Positions 38,032 to 46,158 of a stretch of DNA of 59,795 nucleotides are shown here, piece after piece. Numbering within the stretch: the first letter of the stretch is position 1; each line of letters starts with the position of its first letter. The notes below the pieces were generated by a model that made no database searches, was not told where the DNA came from, and saw nothing but the letters and a program-made list of their open reading frames with translations. Both the position numbers and the translations under genes were made by a program. The DNA is from an uncultured archaeon (GTDB lineage Archaea; Thermoproteota; Nitrososphaeria_A; Caldarchaeales; Calditenuaceae). The stretch is taken from contig CAKZUF010000016.1 of assembly GCA_937921685.1 (NCBI GenBank), forward strand, positions 1-59,795. Reading direction: 5' to 3'.

Positions 38032-38462
38032 CTGACGAGGAGATCAAGTTAACGGAGCGTGAGATGAGGCTTGTCTCGCTTTTCCAGAGCTATACCGGGG
38101 CAACGGTGCTGGACTGTCTAGCCGACGATGAGCAGGTCGTCTTCCTTGTTAGGGAGGGCGAGTTCGGCAGGGCTATCGGTAAGAAAGGGGTGAAGATACA
38201 GGAGTTATCCAACCTCTTGAAGAAGAGGCTGAAGGTCGTGGAATACTGTGGCGACGCGGCCTCCTTCCTATCCAACGCTGTGAAGCCCGCTAAGGCGCGG
38301 GAGGTCAAGATAGTTCCTGGCAAGGATGGGCAGCTGACAGCCATCATCAGAGTTGACCCCGAGGATAAGGCGATGGTGATTGGAAGGGGCGGCCGGAACG
38401 TAGGAATTGTGCGGAGAATGGCCAAGAGGCACTTCAAGATAGAGAGGGTCGTGATAGAGTAG
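38028..38462 (+). CDS. nusA: Archaeal NusA-like KH-domain transcription factor
   Basis: 144 residues with two KH domains and no S1 domain, the archaeal NusA form: GRAIGKKGVKIQELSNLL (first GxxG) and AMVIGRGGRNVGIVRRMAK (second GxxG). TTG 38028 overlaps the rpl30e stop as TTGA. In many archaea rps12 and rps7 follow; here radA begins after an 80-bp gap. Confidence 0.93.
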   Translation: MTDEEIKLTEREMRLVSLFQSYTGATVLDCLADDEQVVFLVREGEFGRAIGKKGVKIQELSNLLKKRLKVVEYCGDAASFLSNAVKPAKAREVKIVPGKDGQLTAIIRVDPEDKAMVIGRGGRNVGIVRRMAKRHFKIERVVIE

Positions 38463-38541
38463 CCCCACCCCCCTACTCTTAGCCCTCACTTTCACCGAGG
38501 GGTCTTAACCTATTTCTATACCGACGCACCAGTCCTAGCCG

Positions 38542-39561
38542 TTGAGCCCCGCAGCCAAGAGAGGTGAGGCCCGCGAGGACGGCGAAGAGGTGGACGTCTA
38601 CAGCCTAGCAGACCTGAGGGGCGTGGGTGAGGCTACTAAAGAGAAGCTAGCCTCTATCGGGATATACAGCCTGCTAGACCTAGCTGCGGCCTCCCCCCGC
38701 GAGTTGGTTGAGGCTGGGATTGATGCGAAGAAGGCCGAGGAGCTCTGCCTCCAGGCCAGGGTCCTACTCGTCAGCAGCGGATTCCTAGACTCCGAGCTGA
38801 TGACTGGGAAGGAGGTCTTGGAGAGAAGGAAGAACCTAGAGCGGGTAACTACCGGCTGCTCGTCTCTTGACAACTTGCTGATGGGTGGGGTGGAGACGCA
38901 GGCGGTGACGGAGCTGGTCGGCGAGTATGGGTGTGGGAAGACGCAGATATGCCACACCCTCTGCGTCACTGTCCAGCTTCCGCGGGAGAAGGGCGGCCTC
39001 TCCGCAGGCGCGATATACATCGACACCGAGTCGACATTTAGGCCCGAGAGGATTTACGAGATAGCCAAGGCCCGCGGCCTGAACCCTGACAGGGTCTTAG
39101 AGGGTGTTGTGGTGTCGGAGGTGTATAACTCGAGCCACCTCCAGCTCGTCGTGAGGGAGCTTGGAAGGCACTTAGAGAAGTACAAGGCTAGGCTTGTTGT
39201 CGTAGACTCGATCATCTCACACTTCAGGGCGGACTACGTGGGTAGAGAGAATCTCTCGGAGAGGCAGCAGAAGCTTAACGCGACGCTTCACCGGCTGCTC
39301 AGGCTGGCGGAGATAAGAAATGTGGCAGTAGTAGTTACTAACCAGGTCGTCGGAGACCCCGGAGCCTTTTACGGAAACCCCACAAAGCCCAGCGGCGGAC
39401 ACGTACTAGCCCACAGCACGACGTATAGATTATTCCTGAGGAGAGGGCCTGATGACACGAGGATAGCCAAGATAATGGACAGCCCCTACCACCCGTCTGA
39501 CCTGGAGGCGCGCTTCAGAATCTCGGAGAAGGGCATAGAGGACGCGGAGTCCAAGCGGTAG
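38542..39561 (+). CDS. radA: DNA repair and recombination protein RadA (RecA/Rad51 family)
   Basis: 339 residues: N-terminal HhH domain (about 20-75, SLADLRGVGEATKEKLASIG), linker, and ATPase core. The Walker A is GEYGCGKTQ (residues 127-135; K133 and T134), with Cys where RadA usually has Ser. Walker B is ARLVVVDSI. AIYIDTESTFRPERI, LSERQQKLN and VVVTNQVVGDPGAFYGNPTKP (quoted in part) are typical of RadA. It forms filaments for strand exchange. TTG 38542. It starts a run with a RadA paralog (41 bp downstream) and a PolB gene. Confidence 0.96.
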   Translation: MSPAAKRGEAREDGEEVDVYSLADLRGVGEATKEKLASIGIYSLLDLAAASPRELVEAGIDAKKAEELCLQARVLLVSSGFLDSELMTGKEVLERRKNLERVTTGCSSLDNLLMGGVETQAVTELVGEYGCGKTQICHTLCVTVQLPREKGGLSAGAIYIDTESTFRPERIYEIAKARGLNPDRVLEGVVVSEVYNSSHLQLVVRELGRHLEKYKARLVVVDSIISHFRADYVGRENLSERQQKLNATLHRLLRLAEIRNVAVVVTNQVVGDPGAFYGNPTKPSGGHVLAHSTTYRLFLRRGPDDTRIAKIMDSPYHPSDLEARFRISEKGIEDAESKR

Positions 39562-39602
39562 TGGGGGCCGGGAGGGTGGTCTCCCCCCGGAGGCGTTGAT
39601 GA

Positions 39603-40608
39603 GTGTTGATGAAGCGGGCCTCCGAGCTGATGCCTCTCCGCCGCCCAGTATCCACTGGCTTGGAGCGGCTTGACGCGCTGATAGGCGGGCTTAGGCCTGG
39701 AGCCATGCACATCTTTTACGGAGACAGGGTGGTCACCGACCTCGTGCTCTACAGGATGATGGTTGAGGCCTCGAAGCATGGGTGGGTGGCGTACCTGAAC
39801 AACACCGACTACTATGGCGAGAAGACCCTCATCGACGCCACATCCCTATCAACAGTCTCGAAGATGGCGGGAGTAGAGCCTCTTAAAGCCCTATCAGCGA
39901 TACGATGCGCAGCGGCCTTTAACGCTATGCGGCAAGTCTACGCGGCTGAGAAGCTTGCAGAGGATATCGGAAAGAGGGGGAGGGTGGCGCTCATAGCAGT
40001 GCACAATGCCTCCGCCTTCCTGGATAGGGAGGGTTGCGAGGCCTCATCTGCCCTCGTCAAGTCAGTCTCAATCCTCATGGAGGCCGCCTCCAGCGCTTCC
40101 GCGCCACTGATCGTCACAGCACCCTCCATAGAAGACTCCCCAGACCCGGCCTGCGACATGCCTAAGCTCCCCGCCCAGCTCATACATAGAGCTGCAGTGA
40201 TAGTGTTTTTTCGCCATGAGGGGCTCGGGACCCGTAGCCAAGCTTGTCAAACACGCTTCGCTGCCGGCTCCGCGGCTGGTCTCCCTCGACCCTTCCCCTT
40301 GGCCGGTGGGCTTGGGTAGGATAACGCCCCCGTTCAGACAGCTTTACAGGCAGGTTGTGGAGCGGCTTAGGCGGACCTATAGACCGCTCCTAAGGGAGGA
40401 GAGGCATAGAAGGGCCCTAGACACTCTGATAAGGGAGGTCTGGGGTCAGGAGCACGCTGCGATGGGCGGCTTGGGGGAGATAACCATCCTAGACTCGATG
40501 AACTTGGCGGCCAACATACATAACAAGGCCGAGATAGAGGAGCTTAAAAAGAGGATCTCGGAGATAGAGGCTAGGCTCAGGGAGATGGGGAGGGGGTCTG
40601 GCGGCTGA
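39603..40608 (+). CDS. RadA paralog without nucleotide-binding motifs; frame break at a T6 run
   Basis: Two overlapping frames together give one RecA-core protein. The first (39603 to about 40208) covers STGLERLDALIGGLRPG through HRAAVIVFF. The second (from about 40213) continues the core as SGPVAKLVKHASLPAPRLVSL, matching the strand pair that follows in RadA, and ends in a predicted coiled coil (KAEIEELKKRISEIEARLREM). Removing one T from TTTTTT (40206-40211) joins them into 334 residues. Walker A is replaced by YGDRVVTDL and Walker B by VALIAVHNA, so ATP binding is probably lost. Either a homopolymer sequencing error or +1 shifting/slippage explains the break. The first frame alone runs on to 40319, ending in 40 odd residues. 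PolB follows with overlap. Confidence 0.75.
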
Positions 40609-42707
40609 GGAGGATAGAGGGCTGGGTCCTAGACGTATACGTGCTGGACGAAGAGGCTGTTGTCTGGGTCAAGACTCCTAGCGGAGAGGTTCTTAGACTA
40701 GTCGACGAGTATCGCCCCCACATCTTCGCTGAGCCTCGGAGTGTCGAGGCTATGAGGGAGCTGGTCCAGCTCCTCTCCCAGTCACCATTCGTCAGGGACG
40801 TCAAGGTTGTTGAAGGGCTCGTAGGTCTGAGGAATACTGCGCGTAAGCGCTTGGTGAGGATAGAGTCCTTCGGGGCAAGGAGTATCGGCCGCGTCTCAAG
40901 ACTCGTCAGGAAGAGCGGCCTAGCCGTGGAGACGTATGGAGACGACCTCCCCCACGTTCAGAGATACCTCTTCAACCGCCTACAGATCGAGCCGTCCAGC
41001 AGAGCAGTCTTCACTGTCTCGGGGAACAGGATAGTCTCCGCCGAACGCCTAGAAGACTTGGATGAGATTAGACCACCACCATTCTCGCTCCTAAAGATAT
41101 TGCCGAGATACTCGGGCGAGAGGTTGGCTGGCCTGCATATACAGTCTGCTGGGCGCTCTCAGTTGGTTGAGGGCCCAGAGGACAGGGTCTTGGAGGAGCT
41201 GGTGGAGCTGCTCTCTAGCCTCGACCCAGACCTAATCTACTTTCCCGGGCTTCAGAGGGGTTTTGGTGGACCGTTTATGGAGTGGCTGGCGAGGCCTGAG
41301 GTCCGTAGAGGGGTTGGGAGGTGCCCTGATGCTTGGAGGCTCTCCCAGGGCTCGGCTGCAGGTAGAGTCTTTTTAGGGGACGTCTTCTATGGCTTCGAGC
41401 CTGACGAGTATGGTCTCGCGGGGCTTGTTGAGAGGGCCCGCTTCTCCTTCACGACGCTGGGCTTAGCAACTAGGTGGACTAGCAACAGGTGCATCGACTC
41501 ACGAAACCTCTACGAGCTCGCGAGGATGAACATCCACGCGCCCAGGCTCGAGTATATGGAGGAGGCGAGGTGTCTGGTCGAGCTCCTAGAGCGCGACAGG
41601 GGTGGAGTGACGTTCACGCCCAAGCCCGGCCTCCACGATAACGTTGCAGCCCTAGACTTCGACTCCCAATATCCAAGCATCATATTGAAGCATCGGATAA
41701 GCTATGAGAGTCCCTCGGGCGGTGGGCGGCTCATACCCTCAATCCTACAGCCGTGGCTTGAGAGGAGGCTCAGGCTCAAGAGGCTCAGGAAAACCCTACC
41801 ACCCCTAAGCGACGAAGAGCTCTACTGTACGGAGAGGATAGAGGCCCTCAAGCTGATACTCTGCACCCAGTACGGGATAAGCGGCTGCTGCTGGAACAGG
41901 TTCGGAAACACCCTCGCATTCGAAGAGATAAACAGGGCCTCTAGAGAGGCGATGCTCATAAGTAAGCGGGTCGCGGAGGAGAGCGGCTTCGAGATAGTCT
42001 ACGGGGACGTGGACTCCCTCTTCGTACGGAAGAAAGGGGCGTCGAGGAGGGACTACGAGGAGCTCGCAGATAGAATATCGGCGGCCACGGGCCTCCCCAT
42101 GTCCCTCGACCGGCACTTCAAGTTCATAGCCTTCCCACGCCTCAGGACAGACCCAGACACGCCAGCCCTAAAGAGATATTTCGGCCTAACCTATGAGGGG
42201 CTGGTTGAGGCGCGGGGCATAGAGCTTAGAAGGAGCGACACGCCTCCCATAGTGAGGGAGTTTCAGGAGCGGCTCATCAGAACCGTCATGTCCTTCAACA
42301 GTGTCGAGGAGATATTGTCTCGCGGGGTGGAGGAGGGCGTCAAGCTGCTGGGAGAGTATGAAGGGCTTATTGACGGCGGCTTAGATGTCGAGGAGCTTGA
42401 GATAAGGAAGACGCTGGGTAGAGACCCGGGAGAGTATAGCCGCGGCCTCGCCCATTCATCCGCAGCCACCCAGCTACAAGCCCTCGGGATAAGGCTTGAG
42501 AAGGGGAGGGAGGTCGGATTCATATACACCGCGCAAAGCCATCCAAACCCCTTCCTCCGCGTGAGGGCCACACAGCTCTTCAGAGGGAGATACGACAAAG
42601 AGTACTACAAGGCCTATCTCAAGAGGGCGGCTGAGACGGTCTTCGAGGCCATAGGAGTCCCAATAAACCACGCACGGAAAGACGCCAAGCTTGAGAAGTG
42701 GCTATAA
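40605..42707 (+). CDS. Family B DNA polymerase, exonuclease motifs lost (PolB2/Dpo2-like); probable CTG start
   Basis: From CTG 40605, about 700 residues. Polymerase motifs are kept: DFDSQYPSI (D351, D353), YGDVDS (D468, D470), and K416 of motif B, although the K-x3-N-S-x-Y-G pattern reads KLILCTQYG with Asn replaced by Cys. ELRRSDTPPIV is the thumb-proximal motif. In the proofreading domain the expected Exo I DxE is LHIQ, Exo II N-x-x-x-F-D is absent, and Exo III Y-x3-D reads YMEEA. Upstream of the first GTG (40641) the frame reads IEGWVLDVY, a PolB N-terminus, with no ATG/GTG/TTG; CTG 40605 overlaps the previous stop as CTGA. Its size and operon suggest a specialised, possibly translesion, polymerase. 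Confidence 0.85.
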   Translation: MRRIEGWVLDVYVLDEEAVVWVKTPSGEVLRLVDEYRPHIFAEPRSVEAMRELVQLLSQSPFVRDVKVVEGLVGLRNTARKRLVRIESFGARSIGRVSRLVRKSGLAVETYGDDLPHVQRYLFNRLQIEPSSRAVFTVSGNRIVSAERLEDLDEIRPPPFSLLKILPRYSGERLAGLHIQSAGRSQLVEGPEDRVLEELVELLSSLDPDLIYFPGLQRGFGGPFMEWLARPEVRRGVGRCPDAWRLSQGSAAGRVFLGDVFYGFEPDEYGLAGLVERARFSFTTLGLATRWTSNRCIDSRNLYELARMNIHAPRLEYMEEARCLVELLERDRGGVTFTPKPGLHDNVAALDFDSQYPSIILKHRISYESPSGGGRLIPSILQPWLERRLRLKRLRKTLPPLSDEELYCTERIEALKLILCTQYGISGCCWNRFGNTLAFEEINRASREAMLISKRVAEESGFEIVYGDVDSLFVRKKGASRRDYEELADRISAATGLPMSLDRHFKFIAFPRLRTDPDTPALKRYFGLTYEGLVEARGIELRRSDTPPIVREFQERLIRTVMSFNSVEEILSRGVEEGVKLLGEYEGLIDGGLDVEELEIRKTLGRDPGEYSRGLAHSSAATQLQALGIRLEKGREVGFIYTAQSHPNPFLRVRATQLFRGRYDKEYYKAYLKRAAETVFEAIGVPINHARKDAKLEKWL

Positions 42708-42803
42708 TCCTCCGACCAGCCTCCAAAGCAGCAGTACTAAGAGCACCAGCCCTGCCAGGCCCGCAAAGACCGCCACAAGATAGGCGCTCCTCACAGAAAT
42801 CAC
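42702..42803 (-). CDS. 33-residue single-helix protein at the end of the oxidase operon
   Basis: From GTG 42803 the minus strand encodes 33 residues: a short charged start (VRSAY), one long hydrophobic segment of about 20 residues rich in Leu, Val, Ala and Gly, then WRLVGGL and a stop. It begins 14 bp after the COX4-like gene, preceded by GGGGGT. Its size and place fit the tiny extra subunits seen in several heme-copper oxidases. Homology is not evident from sequence alone. Confidence 0.6.
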   Translation of the reverse strand: MISVRSAYLVAVFAGLAGLVLLVLLLWRLVGGL

Positions 42804-42817
42804 ACCCCCACGAGAAC

Positions 42818-43096
42818 CTATCTAAAAGCGATCCCCATTATTGAGTATACGCTCAGAAAGAGGAATGCCACCACGCTTCCTATTCCAAGCAGGGCGAAGG
42901 CTGATAGGCTTCTCGGCTCATACGCCAAATGCTGGAAGAAGAGGGCTATGAGCAGGGCCTTTCCACCTGCTAGACCCACTATACTCATGTCTATGATAAG
43001 CCTTGGGAGCGGCATCCCAAAAAGTATCAGCTCCAGAACCGTCATCAAGACCAGGGCGGCGAAGACCGACAAATATACCCACACGCGCAACCCCAT
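42818..43096 (-). CDS. Cytochrome c oxidase subunit IV-like small membrane protein
   Basis: 92 residues with three hydrophobic segments (about 5-25, 35-55 and 63-88). It resembles the CoxD/COX4_pro group: PLPRLIIDMSIVGLAGGKALLIALFFQHL (residues 29-57, quoted for its KALLIALFFQHL core). It starts 6 bp after the fused subunit I-III gene and is surely an accessory subunit of the same oxidase. Confidence 0.82.
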   Translation of the reverse strand: MGLRVWVYLSVFAALVLMTVLELILFGMPLPRLIIDMSIVGLAGGKALLIALFFQHLAYEPRSLSAFALLGIGSVVAFLFLSVYSIMGIAFR

Positions 43097-43102
43097 CCCA
43101 CC

Positions 43103-45430
43103 TCACACCAGATAGAAGAGGGGGAAGATAAAGACCCAGACTATGTCGACGAAGTGCCAGTAGTATCCGAAGTACTCTAGAGTCTCGTGCCCCTTGCCCA
43201 AGTAGGCCCCCTTCAACGCCCGAGCCAAGAGATAGCCGAGCGCGAGGAGCCCTGCAAAGACGTGTGCTCCATGTATTCCCGTTGTCAGGAAGAAGGTTGA
43301 CGCCGGTAGACTGCTTGAGAATGTTATGCCGTGGCTGAAGAGCTCAGACCACTCGCCATACTTGTTGAAGAGGAAGAGGGCGCCGAGGGCTAGCGTCGCG
43401 GCTAAGAATCCGACTGTTCCCGTCCTGTTACCTGTCCTCGCTGAGGCCAGCGCCAAGACAACCGTGAGGCTGCTGGTGAGGAGGATGAACGTATTCATCG
43501 CGCCGTGTCCTATGTCAAGCAGCGTACCAGGGGCAGGCCATGTAGCCGACGCAGTCCTCACGTAGACATAGGCGCTTAAAACAACGCCGAAGAGCACGAC
43601 CTCCGAAGAGATAAATGTCCACCAGGCCAGCTTCATTCTATCCACGCGGTCAAAAGGCCATCTCTCGCCGAGGGGGTCTTCACGGCTGATAAACCGCTCA
43701 CCCGCGAAACCCAGAACCGAGAAGGCAAGCAAGCCAACACCCACAATGGATACCATGATATGTGTCGTCAAGCCCAGCAGAGCTGTAAAGGAGGCGAGGC
43801 TCAGCATGAAGGGCCAGGGGCTAAGGTGTGTCTCGGGCTCACCATGAGCTGCGCCATTTGCCGCTATGAAGGATAGCCTCCCATCAGCGAAGGTGGGGGT
43901 GCCGTCGAAGTTGTGGGGAGGTGGTGGGGACTCAGTCATCCATTCTAGGGTGTGCGCCCCCCACGGGTTGTTGCCAGCGGGCTCCCCGTATCTGAGGCTA
44001 TAGAGAAGGTTCCAGAACATGACTAGGAATGATACTCCGAATATGAATCCCCCGATTGTCGCGACCTGCTGTAGTGGCATAAGGCTCTCGACATAAATGG
44101 GGACACGCCTCGGCATCTCCCATGAGAGGAAGAGTGGGAAGTATAGCATGTTGAAGCCTATCATAGTCAGTATGAACTGGAGCCTGCCCAGCTTCTCGCT
44201 GAACATTCTGCCCGTCATCTTTGGATACCAGTAGTAGACACCAGCTATCAGCCCCACAAGAGCGCCACCCGCCATCGTGTAGTGGAAGTGGGCTACAACA
44301 AAGTATGTGCCCCTCAGGACATAGTCGAGAGCGATGGAGCCTAGGAAAACCCCCGTGATCCCGCCTATAATGAATATTGCTATCGAGCCGAGCACGAAGA
44401 GCATGGGGGTCTTGAGCTCAATCCTAGCCTTCGCCAACGTGTAGATGAAGGATAGGATTATCGCGTCGAAGGGCAGGGAGATTGCGATTGTCGTCACAGT
44501 GAACGCCCTCCTCACATCGGGGTGCATGCCCGTGAGGAACATGTGGTGTCCCCAGACGAGGAAGCTCAGGGCAGCTACCACAACCATTGCAGCTATAATG
44601 ATCCTCCTAGCAAAGAGGGGTCTTCTAGAAAAAGTAACCAGAACATCTCCAAATACGCCTAGGGCGGGGAATAATACTATGTAGACTTCTGGATGGCCGA
44701 AGAACCAGAATATGTGGTCCCAGAGTATTGCTCCGCCCTCTGGGGAGGTGAAGTAGACCGTCCCCAGAATCCTGTCTGAGGATAGAAGGATTATTCCAGC
44801 TAGTAGTGCGGGAAATGCGTAGAGCATCATCAACACGGTAAGTAGGACGCCTAAAGTGAACATGGGGAGCGCAGTAAGCCTCAAACCCTTAGCCCTCGAC
44901 CTGAAAATAGTTACAACAAAATTCACAGTAGAAACAGTCACCGACGCCGTCAGTAGCGCCAGCCCCAGACCCCCAGTGTTTACGCCGACGTATGGTGAGA
45001 AGGCTGATGATAAGGGCTGATATAGAGTCCATCCGACATCAAGCGTTCTGTCCTGGAAGAAAGAAATCATAACCAGCAATCCCCCGAAGAGGTAGAGCCA
45101 GTAGCTCAAGGCATTGAGCCTCGGAAACGCCAAGTCCCTCGCGCCAATCTGAAGCGGCACAACATAGTTAGCCAACGCGAAGGCTAGGGGAGAGACCACG
45201 AAGAGAACCATGACTAGGCCATGGATCGTTACCGCTTGGTTGAAGGCGGGAGGAGACAGTATGTTTAGTCCCGGGTCAGCGAGCTGTAGCCTGAAAACTA
45301 GGGCTAGGATACCGCCTAAAACCAAGAAGTATAGAGAGGTCACAAGGTATAGTATCCCGACGTCCTTGTGGTTTGTAGTCAGCAGCCACCTCTTGATCGA
45401 GTGGCCTGGTGGGAGCTGTTGGGGGTCCAA
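43103..45430 (-). CDS. Heme-copper terminal oxidase, subunits I and III fused
   Basis: 775 residues. The first ~560 form subunit I: TIHGLVMV (heme ligand H70), FFGHPEVYI (CuB His and cross-linked Tyr), VWGHHMF (two CuB His) and VAHFHYTM (the two remaining heme ligands). The rest is subunit III (RMKLAWWTFISSEVVLFG, TGIHGAHVFAGL, WHFVDIVWVFIFPLFYLV at the end). The same fusion is known in Sulfolobus SoxM and Thermus caa3. It reduces O2 and pumps protons in the cell membrane. TTG 45430 lies 1 bp after the subunit II stop. Confidence 0.97.
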   Translation of the reverse strand: MDPQQLPPGHSIKRWLLTTNHKDVGILYLVTSLYFLVLGGILALVFRLQLADPGLNILSPPAFNQAVTIHGLVMVLFVVSPLAFALANYVVPLQIGARDLAFPRLNALSYWLYLFGGLLVMISFFQDRTLDVGWTLYQPLSSAFSPYVGVNTGGLGLALLTASVTVSTVNFVVTIFRSRAKGLRLTALPMFTLGVLLTVLMMLYAFPALLAGIILLSSDRILGTVYFTSPEGGAILWDHIFWFFGHPEVYIVLFPALGVFGDVLVTFSRRPLFARRIIIAAMVVVAALSFLVWGHHMFLTGMHPDVRRAFTVTTIAISLPFDAIILSFIYTLAKARIELKTPMLFVLGSIAIFIIGGITGVFLGSIALDYVLRGTYFVVAHFHYTMAGGALVGLIAGVYYWYPKMTGRMFSEKLGRLQFILTMIGFNMLYFPLFLSWEMPRRVPIYVESLMPLQQVATIGGFIFGVSFLVMFWNLLYSLRYGEPAGNNPWGAHTLEWMTESPPPPHNFDGTPTFADGRLSFIAANGAAHGEPETHLSPWPFMLSLASFTALLGLTTHIMVSIVGVGLLAFSVLGFAGERFISREDPLGERWPFDRVDRMKLAWWTFISSEVVLFGVVLSAYVYVRTASATWPAPGTLLDIGHGAMNTFILLTSSLTVVLALASARTGNRTGTVGFLAATLALGALFLFNKYGEWSELFSHGITFSSSLPASTFFLTTGIHGAHVFAGLLALGYLLARALKGAYLGKGHETLEYFGYYWHFVDIVWVFIFPLFYLV

Positions 45431-45431
45431 C

Positions 45432-46067
45432 CTAACTCACCTGCAGTGAAGAGTACCAAGAGTTGAACTCTTCAGGATCCATGACTACTAGTTTGCCTAT
45501 CATCACACCGTGCCCGTCGCCGCAGAGCTCAAAACACCTGATATCATAGACACCAGTCTCATAGACCCTAGTCCACGCGATATTTGTCTTGCCTGGAATC
45601 GCGTCCACTTTAAGCCTTAGGCCGATGATGCCCATGTTGTGGAACACGTCTTGGCTTGTGACATAGAGCTTGACTGGTGTGCCGCGCGGTATTCTAAGCT
45701 CGCCTACAGACTCGTAGCCGTTGGGGTAGATGAACCTCCAACCCCACTGAAAAGCGACTACCTTCACCTCCATCGCATCAGCTGGGGGCGTATCCAGGCT
45801 GTCTAGGGCTATAAACGTCAGGGAGATTAGGGTGAGAACAATAGAGGCGCTCAGGACCACCGAGATTAGAAGCTTTTTGGCACCCTTCTGCTCACGAGGA
45901 AGCTCGCCGGGCTTGGGCGCGTCCTCCGGCTCCGGCCCCCCGGGCCTAGCGCGATTCTTGACTATGAGGTATATCATGTATGACATTACGACAACGCCTA
46001 CCAGAACTCCGAGGGTAGAGAAGATGCTCCAAAGAGACATGAATATCTCCACGGTAGTCGCAACCAT
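45432..46067 (-). CDS. Heme-copper oxidase subunit II with CuA site
   Basis: 211 residues: two membrane helices (about 5-35 and 65-88) separated by a Pro/Glu-rich loop, then a cupredoxin domain with the complete CuA set, SQDVFHNMGI (His) and CFELCGDGHGVM (two Cys, His, Met). FQWGWRFIYP is the electron-entry aromatic patch. A CuA site means the donor is a cytochrome c or blue copper protein rather than quinol. ATG 46067; TATA-like GGTTTATTTC near 46103; an inverted repeat lies upstream of it. Confidence 0.95.
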   Translation of the reverse strand: MVATTVEIFMSLWSIFSTLGVLVGVVVMSYMIYLIVKNRARPGGPEPEDAPKPGELPREQKGAKKLLISVVLSASIVLTLISLTFIALDSLDTPPADAMEVKVVAFQWGWRFIYPNGYESVGELRIPRGTPVKLYVTSQDVFHNMGIIGLRLKVDAIPGKTNIAWTRVYETGVYDIRCFELCGDGHGVMIGKLVVMDPEEFNSWYSSLQVS

Positions 46068-46118
46068 ATCTTAGCTCAACATCTTCTAAGGACTCAGGTT
46101 AGAAATAAACCGATGTCG

Positions 46119-46152
46119 TTTACACAGTTACTACATCCCTATACTGTGTAAA
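46119..46152. promoter_or_regulatory. Perfect 10-bp inverted repeat upstream of the oxidase operon
   Basis: TTTACACAGT (46119-46128) and ACTGTGTAAA (46143-46152) are exact inverted copies with a 14-bp spacer. They lie 10-45 bp upstream of the likely TATA box of the oxidase operon (minus strand) and just after the TFE-beta stop. It could be an operator bound by a dimeric regulator, or a stem in the TFE-beta 3' end. The 24-bp centre-to-centre distance puts both halves on roughly one helix face, favouring an operator. Confidence 0.6.
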
Positions 46153-46158
46153 AAGATG

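Noticed and set aside
38462..38541. Missing rps12/rps7 genes after nusA
   Set aside because: I looked for a short S12-like frame in the gap; 80 bp cannot hold one. The genes are simply elsewhere, so this is not a truncation.
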